Below, piece after piece: positions 57,685-64,000 of a stretch of 64,000 nt of DNA. A program made the position numbers and the translations under genes. The stretch's first letter is position 1, and every line of letters starts with the position of its first letter. Source of the DNA: an uncultured Parabacteroides sp. (GTDB taxonomy: Bacteria; Bacteroidota; Bacteroidia; Bacteroidales; Tannerellaceae); assembly GCA_944325355.1 (NCBI GenBank), contig CALUZS010000002.1, positions 62,001-126,000 on the forward strand. Direction: 5' to 3'. The notes below the pieces were generated by a model. The model had not been told where the DNA came from. It ran no database searches and saw nothing but the letters and a program-made list of their open reading frames with translations.

Positions 57685-58402
57685 CGCGGAGCGTTTTCTT
57701 AAACAGACAATCCTCAGCGTACTGAGCCAATCGTATCCGAACATCGAATACATCATTATCGATGGAAACTCCACCGACGGGACCCGGGAAATCATCGAAC
57801 AGTTTGCCGCCGGATTGGCGTACTGGTCGAGCGAACCGGACAACGGGCTATACGATGCCATGAACAAAGGGTTGCAGCATGCAACGGGCGACTACGTTTG
57901 GTTTATCAATGCCGGCGACACACTCTATTCGTCTGATCTGGTGCAACACCTTGCACAAAACATTTCGCGGAAAAAACGAATGCCGGACGTGATTTACGGT
58001 GAGACGATGATTGTAGACGAAGCTGGAAATACGATAGGTCCCCGGCGGCTGCGTGCCCCGAGGGCACTCTCCTGGGGAAGTTTCCGGAGCGGGATGCGCG
58101 TATGCCACCAGTCGTTCATCGCAAAGCGTTCCATCGCTCCGATGTACGACACCCAATATCGCCTTGTTGCCGATTACGAATGGTGTATCCGCTGCCTGAA
58201 ACAATCGAACTTTATCTACAACAGCCGGCTTATCCTCTCCAACTTCATGGAAGGAGGCATCAGCGAGGAACGGCGGAAAGAGTCGTTGAAAGAGCGTTAC
58301 CGGGTGATGTGCCGCTACTACGGGACGTTCCCCACAATGCTGTTCCATATCTGGTTCGCCATCCGTTTCTACTATTCCAAATGGTTCTTGAAAAGAGTGT
58401 AA
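57647..58402 (+). CDS. glycosyltransferase family 2 protein (WcaA/WbbD-like)
   Basis: A 251-residue GT-A enzyme. The start KFSIITVTYNAERFLKQTILSVLSQSY is typical, followed by IIDGNSTDGTREII and EPDNGLYDAMNKGLQHATGDYVWFINAGD, with NAGD at the metal site. It closely resembles the GT2 protein at 52014 in layout, so the two may be related by duplication. It starts inside the end of the preceding GT4 gene (38-bp overlap) and ends 1 bp before the next gene. Start at 57647 is the only ATG that keeps the whole GT fold. Confidence 0.9.
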   Translation: MQPKFSIITVTYNAERFLKQTILSVLSQSYPNIEYIIIDGNSTDGTREIIEQFAAGLAYWSSEPDNGLYDAMNKGLQHATGDYVWFINAGDTLYSSDLVQHLAQNISRKKRMPDVIYGETMIVDEAGNTIGPRRLRAPRALSWGSFRSGMRVCHQSFIAKRSIAPMYDTQYRLVADYEWCIRCLKQSNFIYNSRLILSNFMEGGISEERRKESLKERYRVMCRYYGTFPTMLFHIWFAIRFYYSKWFLKRV

Positions 58403-58403
58403 C

Positions 58404-59708
58404 ATGAAATTGACGCAAGCAACATCCCTTTTAAGGAAACAACTTTTCCTCAACAAAGCAAAATGGCAAATGACCGCCATCCTGCTGTTGTCGGTTGCCG
58501 CACATATCTTCTTTTTTCTGCTCACCCCCTATTCAGTTTCTGACGACTTTCCGTCGTACCGCTCGGCAGCGGAGACGATTTTCAACGGTATGCCCGACGC
58601 TGCACGAACGCCCCTTTACCCTATACTGTTGGCGCTTATCCGTCTGCTCGTACCCAACGAACCGGGCTTTACGCTGCTCGTCACCCTCGTGCAAACCGCC
58701 CTGTTCCTCTATACCATCCCCAAGTTTCATGCTGCGGCAAAGCAGATTGCCCCTGTCTCGAACACGGCATTTTACCTGACGATTGCCTACGCAACCTGTC
58801 CACATATCATTTATTGGAACCGATGTGTCATGACAGAATCGCTCTCCATCTCCGGGACGGTACTGTTCATTTACCTGCTTTTCCGCCATTTGGGAACACA
58901 GAAAAAAACATACCTGCCTACATTGATATTGCTGTCGGCAGCATTAATCATGTTGCGTCCCTCGTTCCTCTACCTGATTCCGGTAATCCTCATCCACCTG
59001 ATAGCTATCCGCCATTTCAATAAAGGAATGCAATCGTTGGCAGGGCTATGCGGAATCGGCATCATTGGCGGGCTCCTCTACCTCTATGCCGGCACCATTA
59101 AAAAGGAGACAGGTGTATTCACACTCTCTACCGTATCGGTCATAAACGAATATATCGGGCAACGGATGATGGGGACGCTGCAACCAGACGAAAACAGCGA
59201 CATCGGCAACGACATGAGCCGTATGCTCAAAGAGAACCGGACTACCCCGGAGCAGGAGATAGCCCTGCTTGCCGAACAGTACGGATATAGGGAGATTGCC
59301 AGACAGACAGCCAACGCCCGGACCTTGCCAGAGACTGCCAAAACAACGTTTCTCCGGATGGCACAGAACGGGACAAAACTCTTTTTTATCCCCGGCGGCT
59401 TCGTCGAAAGCGACTATTCTACTGTCGGGCAACTCCTCCTGAAAGCAATTGTTGCCATTAATATCAATTTTTTGCAGTTTTATTTATTTCTCTTTCTTAT
59501 TTTTGCGTACCTGTTCCGAAAATATATCCGGAACAGGCAGGGCGATTACGTAATGACATATCCGGCACTGATAGCCATACTGCATACGGTAGTCGTATTC
59601 GCCGGAGCGTATGGGCAATATTCACGCTTGATGGCTCCGCTTTACCCGGTGGTGCTATTATTGGCAAGCCGGTTCGTTGAAAATATCTATTTGAAATTAA
59701 AACATTAA
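58404..59708 (+). CDS. GT-C-like multi-helix membrane protein of the glycan operon
   Basis: A 434-residue membrane protein with about ten helices. The first outer loop carries an acidic pair (TPYSVSDDFPSYRSAAETIF), and the next part (ARTPLYPILLALIRLL) is usual for GT-C transferases of the family 39/83 kind. A soluble loop lies between helices near residues 235-300. It could be a transferase that uses polyprenyl-phosphate sugars, or the polymerase of the locus, since no Wzy is otherwise seen. It lies 1 bp after the GT2 gene and 6 bp before the YfhO-type gene. Confidence 0.7.
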   Translation: MKLTQATSLLRKQLFLNKAKWQMTAILLLSVAAHIFFFLLTPYSVSDDFPSYRSAAETIFNGMPDAARTPLYPILLALIRLLVPNEPGFTLLVTLVQTALFLYTIPKFHAAAKQIAPVSNTAFYLTIAYATCPHIIYWNRCVMTESLSISGTVLFIYLLFRHLGTQKKTYLPTLILLSAALIMLRPSFLYLIPVILIHLIAIRHFNKGMQSLAGLCGIGIIGGLLYLYAGTIKKETGVFTLSTVSVINEYIGQRMMGTLQPDENSDIGNDMSRMLKENRTTPEQEIALLAEQYGYREIARQTANARTLPETAKTTFLRMAQNGTKLFFIPGGFVESDYSTVGQLLLKAIVAININFLQFYLFLFLIFAYLFRKYIRNRQGDYVMTYPALIAILHTVVVFAGAYGQYSRLMAPLYPVVLLLASRFVENIYLKLKH

Positions 59709-59714
59709 AAAAAT

Positions 59715-62246
59715 ATGCAGATTCAGGAAATAACGAAGAAATGGGGAAAGCACATCGTTGCAATCCTGCTGTTTGCCGCCTTGTCGGCAATCTATTTTGC
59801 ACCAGCCGTATTCGACGGGAAAGTAATCCGCCAGGGGGACATGGACCGGTATGTAGGCATGGTGGGAGGAAACCAGATGGACCAATATGCAAAAACCGCC
59901 CAGCCCGGCGAGTTCAGCGCATGGTCGGATGCAATGTTTGGGGGAATGCCGTACACCTCCGGCTACGGAGACCCTGCACCGTCACTACCCTCCTTCAAAA
60001 TCATTGAAACGCCATTCGTTTCATGGGGCGCTTTCCATGCAGGTATCGTACTGGTGGCCCTAATCTGTTTCTATATCCTGATGTGTTCCATAGGAGTCAG
60101 TAACCGGTGGCTCGCCATCGGCGGAGCCATCGCCTACGCATTTGCATCCTACAACTTCATCATCATCGAAGCCGGACACATAACCAAGGCTTATGCCATC
60201 GCATACATGCCGCTGACTCTGGCAGGCATGGCGCTGTTGTTCAAACAAAAATACTACTGGGGGGGCATACTGTTCCTTTTAGGTATTGCCTTCTCCATTG
60301 CCGCAAGCCACATCCAGATTACTTACTACCTGATGCTTCTTTGCTGGTTCATCTATGCAGGATACCTCATCATCAACCTGAAAAAGAGAAATTACAAAGA
60401 CGTGGGCAAGACGACCGCAATCATGCTGGTAAGTGTCCTGCTTGCCGTCATGCCGAATGTCAAAAATATGTACACCAACTGGGAACTGGGGAAGCACTCC
60501 ATACGTGGAGCGTCGGAGCTGACACCGCAACCGGACGAATCGGGAAAGACGGAAAAAGCATCATCGGGTTTGGATAAAGATTACGCGTTTGCCTGGAGCT
60601 ACGGAAAAGGAGAACTGCTTACCCTGCTTGTTCCAAATGCCTACGGCGGTGGGTCGAATGGCAGTGTCGGACCGAACTCGGCGCTACACAAAGCTTTCGC
60701 CGCACACGGCCAGCAAGCAGGTGAAACCATCCCGACCATCACCTATTGGGGCGACAAATCGTTTACATCCGGTCCTGTCTACTTTGGAGCGGTTGTCTGC
60801 TTCCTGTTCGTGTTAGGTATGTTTGTCATCCGCCATCCTATGAAATGGTGGCTTTTTGCCGGAAGCGTTTTCCTGACATTGCTCGCATTAGGCAGAAATT
60901 TTGAGGCCTTCAATGACATCATGTTTCATTACCTGCCGCTATACAATAAGTTCCGTACCGTAGAGATGGCACTGGTCATTCCGGGACTGGTCGTTCCGCT
61001 TATCGGTTTCTGGGGATTGGCACTCATACTCTCCGGGAAAGTGGAACGCCCCGAACTGAAACGGGGATTAATCGCTTCGTTGGCAATCACGGGAGGGCTG
61101 GCGCTCATCCTTTGGCTTATGCCGAGCCTGTTCCTCGATTTCCGTTCGCCGATGGATAGCTACTACCAGCTCCCCGAATGGTACTACAACGCACTGCTGC
61201 AAGACCGAAAGGCGCTTGCCACTGCCGACGCAATGCGCTCGTTGCTGTTTATTGTGGTTGGTGCCGCCCTGCTTTTCTGGTATTACAACAGCCAGAAAAA
61301 GGAACGGATACAGCAATACGTAGGTATCGGCTTCGCAGTGCTCATCTTAATCGACTTGTGGAGCATCGACCGCCGTTACTTGAACGACAGCAACTACGCA
61401 ATGCCGAACCATACGAAAGAGATATACAAACCGACCGTTGCCGACTCGGAAATCCTTAAAGACAGCCGTTCGTTCCGTGTATTAAACTTAAACGACCCGT
61501 TCCAGAACGCAACAACTTCCTATTACCACCACTCGATAGGCGGTTACCATGCAGCCAAGTTGCGCCGTTACCAGGAACTGATAGACCACCGCCTGCAAAA
61601 AGAGCTCCAGTCAATCATAGGTCAATTCAAGAATGCAAAAAGCACAGCTGATATTATCCCGGCACTTTCGGAATGTCAGTCACTGAACATGCTGAACACC
61701 CGCTACATCATCTATAATCCGGAGCAGATGCCACTCGTCAACCCGTTTGCCTATGGGAATGCCTGGTTTGTGGAAAATATCGAATTGGTAGAGAACGCTG
61801 ATGCGGAAATTGCAGCATTGGACCGAATCGACCCGAAGAAAACTGCCGTTGTAGACAAACGTTTCGAGAAAGAAGTAGAAGGATTCACTCCGGCAACCGA
61901 CTCTTCCGCAGTCATCACGCTGGAAAGCTACCGTCCGAACAGGTTGACATATACATCCAAAAGTGCAAACGACCAGATAGCCATCTTTTCGGAGATCTAT
62001 TACCAACCGGGATGGACTGCAACCATTGACGGGAAAGAAACGCCCCATTTCCGTGCGGACTGGATTTTGCGCGGCCTGAAAATCCCGGCAGGAGAACATC
62101 AGATAGTCTTTGAGTTTCGCCCGAAAGGGTATATCATCGCCGCCAACGTGGAAGCATACAGCAGTTTTTTCATCTTGCTGTTGCTGATAGGCGCTGTCGG
62201 ATACTCTCTATGGAAAAAGATTAAAAACAACCAGGCTGAAAAATAA
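59715..62246 (+). CDS. YfhO-family large membrane protein, GT-C-like
   Basis: An 843-residue protein with about 13 membrane helices and a large outer domain near the C terminus (about 590-800). The N terminus has an outer loop with FDGKVIRQGDMDRYVGM and FSAWSDAMFGGMPYTSGYGDP, then FKIIETPFVSWGAFHAG, which is the YfhO pattern. YfhO proteins of Firmicutes add sugars to lipoteichoic acid; in Bacteroidota the role is not settled. Here it closes a six-gene glycan operon. It probably adds a sugar or remodels the glycan on the outer side of the inner membrane. That is inferred from family and position. Confidence 0.85.
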   Translation: MQIQEITKKWGKHIVAILLFAALSAIYFAPAVFDGKVIRQGDMDRYVGMVGGNQMDQYAKTAQPGEFSAWSDAMFGGMPYTSGYGDPAPSLPSFKIIETPFVSWGAFHAGIVLVALICFYILMCSIGVSNRWLAIGGAIAYAFASYNFIIIEAGHITKAYAIAYMPLTLAGMALLFKQKYYWGGILFLLGIAFSIAASHIQITYYLMLLCWFIYAGYLIINLKKRNYKDVGKTTAIMLVSVLLAVMPNVKNMYTNWELGKHSIRGASELTPQPDESGKTEKASSGLDKDYAFAWSYGKGELLTLLVPNAYGGGSNGSVGPNSALHKAFAAHGQQAGETIPTITYWGDKSFTSGPVYFGAVVCFLFVLGMFVIRHPMKWWLFAGSVFLTLLALGRNFEAFNDIMFHYLPLYNKFRTVEMALVIPGLVVPLIGFWGLALILSGKVERPELKRGLIASLAITGGLALILWLMPSLFLDFRSPMDSYYQLPEWYYNALLQDRKALATADAMRSLLFIVVGAALLFWYYNSQKKERIQQYVGIGFAVLILIDLWSIDRRYLNDSNYAMPNHTKEIYKPTVADSEILKDSRSFRVLNLNDPFQNATTSYYHHSIGGYHAAKLRRYQELIDHRLQKELQSIIGQFKNAKSTADIIPALSECQSLNMLNTRYIIYNPEQMPLVNPFAYGNAWFVENIELVENADAEIAALDRIDPKKTAVVDKRFEKEVEGFTPATDSSAVITLESYRPNRLTYTSKSANDQIAIFSEIYYQPGWTATIDGKETPHFRADWILRGLKIPAGEHQIVFEFRPKGYIIAANVEAYSSFFILLLLIGAVGYSLWKKIKNNQAEK

Positions 62247-62261
62247 AAGAAAAAGAATCCG

Positions 62262-62269
62262 TATCTTTG
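62262..62269 (+). promoter_or_regulatory. promoter -7 element of ychF
   Basis: TATCTTTG (exact TAnnTTTG) 28 bp before the ATG at 62298, just after the YfhO stop codon. Confidence 0.65.
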
Positions 62270-62297
62270 TCGCTCAAAATACGAAAATTATACAGAC

Positions 62298-63401
62298 ATG
62301 GCATTACAATGCGGTATCGTAGGACTTCCTAATGTAGGAAAATCAACACTTTTCAATTGCTTGTCGAATGCAAAAGCGCAATCGGCAAATTTCCCTTTCT
62401 GCACCATTGAACCAAATGTAGGTGTAATCACCGTTCCTGATGAACGATTGAACAAACTGGCGGAGCTCGTCCATCCGCAGAAAATCGTACCGACCACCGT
62501 AGAAATCGTGGATATTGCAGGATTGGTAAAAGGAGCAAGCAAGGGAGAAGGATTGGGAAACAAATTCCTCGCAAACATCCGAGAAACAGATGCAATCATA
62601 CATGTGCTCCGTTGTTTCGACGATAACAACATCGTCCATGTGGACGGCAGCGTGAATCCTGTCCGCGACAAAGAGATTATTGATGCTGAATTACAGCTGA
62701 AAGATCTGGAGACTGTAGAGAGCCGGATTACCAAAGTACAAAAACAGGCACAAACCGGAGGAGACAAACAAGCGAAACAGGTTTATGAAGTTTTGTTGCA
62801 ATATAAAGAGGCATTGGAACAGGGAAAAAGTGCACGAACCGTCACGTTTGAGTCGAAAGAGGAGCAAAAAATAGCACACGACCTGTTCTTGTTGACAAGC
62901 AAACCGGTCTTGTACGTCTGCAACGTAGACGAACAAAGCGCCGTGACGGGTAACAGCTACGTAGACGCCGTGCGCGAAGTTGTCAAAGACGAAAATGCAG
63001 AGATTTTGGTCGTAGCCGCCAAGATAGAGAGCGAAATCGCAGAGTTCGATAACTACGAGGAGCGGCAGATGTTCTTACAGGAAATCGGATTGGAAGAGTC
63101 GGGTGTCAACCGGTTAATCAAATCGGCATACAAACTGTTGAACCTTGAAACATTCCTTACTGCCGGCGAGCAGGAAGTGAGGGCGTGGACCTACCGGAAA
63201 GGATGGAAAGCACCGCAATGCGCCGGGGTGATTCATACCGACTTCGAAAAAGGATTCATCCGTGCCGAAGTTATCAAATATGCAGATTATATCGCATACG
63301 GTTCGGAAACGGCCGTAAAAGAAGCCGGAAAGATGAGTGTAGAAGGCAAGGAATATGTTGTACAGGACGGCGACATCATGCACTTCCGTTTCAATGTCTG
63401 A
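62298..63401 (+). CDS. ychF: redox-linked ribosome-binding ATPase YchF (Obg-like)
   Basis: A 367-residue Obg-family ATPase. The P-loop is GLPNVGKSTLFN at residues 8-19; DIAGLVKGASKGEGLGNKFL near 70 is switch II, and NVDEQ near 210 replaces the GTP-specific NKxD, which fits the known ATP preference of YchF. A coiled-coil segment (about 125-175) and a C-terminal TGS domain (about 280-363, TFLTAGEQEVRAWTYRKG) complete it. YchF binds ribosomes and responds to stress. It has its own promoter and a strong terminator. Confidence 0.97.
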   Translation: MALQCGIVGLPNVGKSTLFNCLSNAKAQSANFPFCTIEPNVGVITVPDERLNKLAELVHPQKIVPTTVEIVDIAGLVKGASKGEGLGNKFLANIRETDAIIHVLRCFDDNNIVHVDGSVNPVRDKEIIDAELQLKDLETVESRITKVQKQAQTGGDKQAKQVYEVLLQYKEALEQGKSARTVTFESKEEQKIAHDLFLLTSKPVLYVCNVDEQSAVTGNSYVDAVREVVKDENAEILVVAAKIESEIAEFDNYEERQMFLQEIGLEESGVNRLIKSAYKLLNLETFLTAGEQEVRAWTYRKGWKAPQCAGVIHTDFEKGFIRAEVIKYADYIAYGSETAVKEAGKMSVEGKEYVVQDGDIMHFRFNV

Positions 63402-63438
63402 CCCTCTGCTGAAAACCGTAAGCAAAGATACGAAACAA

Positions 63439-63488
63439 TAAAAAGAGAGAGAGTGCAAGAACGGTACCGTTCTTGCACTCTCCTTTTT
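63439..63488. terminator. bidirectional terminator between ychF and the cytochrome c peroxidase gene
   Basis: A perfect 17-bp inverted repeat (63449-63465 with 63466-63482) followed by CTTTTT on the plus strand and CTCTTTTT on the minus strand. It serves both convergent genes. Confidence 0.9.
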
Positions 63489-63516
63489 ATATCTATCCTA
63501 TTAAATGGAATACCGT

Positions 63517-64000
63517 TTACTTAGTCTGGTTTACGTTTACCAGCACTTTTCCGTTATATTCTCCCGTAAGAGCTTTCAAATAGCTCTCTACTTTACGTGC
63601 ATCCTCTTCCGACATTTCACGCCCCACCTGGTATTTTGACATCATGGTTATGGCTTGTTCAAGTGTCTCAACGCTACCGTCGTGATAATAAGGGTATGTA
63701 AGCGCCACATTCCGCAAGGTTGGCGTCTTGAAACGATAGCGATCCCGCTCCACTTTCGTTTGAGCCCAACGGCCGTTGTCGCCATCCGTCAGCCCTGATT
63801 TCTCGGTCAACTCCCGGTCTTCAAAGTAATTTGCGCGCTGCCCCATCAGCTCGTATGTCAGTCCGCCCATATTGACACCGGCATGACAAGTAGCACAATT
63901 AAACTCCTTAAAGAGCGCATATCCCTCTACCTGCTCATCCGTCATCGCATTCTTTTCACCTTTCAGATAGCGGTCGAATGCGGAATTCGGAGTGACCAGT
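63517..64000 (-). CDS. di-haem cytochrome c peroxidase, C-terminal part only
   Basis: The frame stays open to the window edge, giving the last 160 residues; the start and first haem domain lie beyond base 64000. The visible part begins TPNSAFDRYLKGEKNAMT, then the haem c motif CATCH in EFNCATCHAGVN, and YRFKTPTLRNVALTYPYYHDGSVETLEQAI, all typical of the second haem domain of CcpA/MauG-type peroxidases. The enzyme reduces hydrogen peroxide in the periplasm using electrons from cytochrome c or quinol chains. It converges on ychF and shares its terminator. Confidence 0.92.
   Translation of the reverse strand, partial: LVTPNSAFDRYLKGEKNAMTDEQVEGYALFKEFNCATCHAGVNMGGLTYELMGQRANYFEDRELTEKSGLTDGDNGRWAQTKVERDRYRFKTPTLRNVALTYPYYHDGSVETLEQAITMMSKYQVGREMSEEDARKVESYLKALTGEYNGKVLVNVNQTK

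Noticed and set aside
57848..58525. 225-codon minus-strand frame over the GT2 and GT-C genes
   Set aside because: It crosses the boundary between two well-supported plus-strand genes and has no recognisable domain.
1..64000. tRNA genes, CRISPR repeats, insertion sequences, attachment sites or phage genes
   Set aside because: I looked through the gaps between genes for cloverleaf patterns, repeated spacers, transposase motifs and direct repeats, and found none that stood up.

Overview
The window is a piece of a Bacteroidota chromosome, most likely order Bacteroidales. The reasons are direct. It carries the type IX secretion (T9SS) genes gldK-L-M-N and porZ, proteins ending in T9SS sorting domains, a SusC/SusD pair with a FecR anti-sigma factor, and repeated promoters of the Bacteroidota form (TAnnTTTG at -7, sometimes with TTTG or TTG about 20 bases upstream). 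The family cannot be fixed from sequence alone. The combination of T9SS, PorZ and Wbp-type sugar genes recalls the Porphyromonas/Parabacteroides/Odoribacter part of the order. I see no tRNA, rRNA, CRISPR array, insertion sequence, phage gene or origin.

Layout. 1-4.5 kb: the T9SS core operon gldK (5' end outside the window), gldL, gldM and gldN. 4.5-9.3 kb, minus strand: an acyl-CoA synthetase and a 913-residue secreted protein with a T9SS sorting domain. 9.5-11.0 kb: a PadR-type repressor with a PspC-domain membrane protein. 11.1-17.5 kb: housekeeping genes (HIT protein, greA, a thioredoxin-fold lipoprotein without its cysteines, pnp, class I fumarase). 17.9-19.6 kb: an OmpA-like/TPR lipoprotein with strongly biased codon use. 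19.7-24.6 kb: an acyltransferase diverging from a tightly overlapped trio (GtrA-like protein, FAD oxidoreductase, GT-C membrane glycosyltransferase). 24.7-31.7 kb: ahcY, a glycosyltransferase, metG, and a two-gene unit resembling WbpE/PorR and WbpB. 31.8-40.2 kb: SusD, SusC and FecR on the minus strand, diverging from a secreted glycoside hydrolase; no ECF sigma gene is present. 40.2-43.1 kb: porZ and rdgB. 43.3-62.2 kb: a glycan locus with UDP-sugar dehydrogenase, flippase, seven glycosyltransferases, a GT-C protein and a YfhO-type protein, interrupted by a C10 cysteine protease and an Fsr-type exporter. 62.3-64 kb: ychF and the end of a di-haem cytochrome c peroxidase.

How the parts fit. 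The main theme is surface export and surface glycan. In Porphyromonas gingivalis, T9SS cargo is cut by a sortase and joined to anionic LPS. PorZ takes part in this, and the sugar link depends on a Wbp-type pathway that includes an aminotransferase (PorR). This window holds the motor and ring genes, PorZ, candidate WbpE and WbpB enzymes, a UDP-sugar dehydrogenase, a flippase, many glycosyltransferases and two cargo proteins. That they form one pathway here is an inference. Several start codons were moved downstream of the longest possible reading frame because a clear promoter overlaps the longer start.
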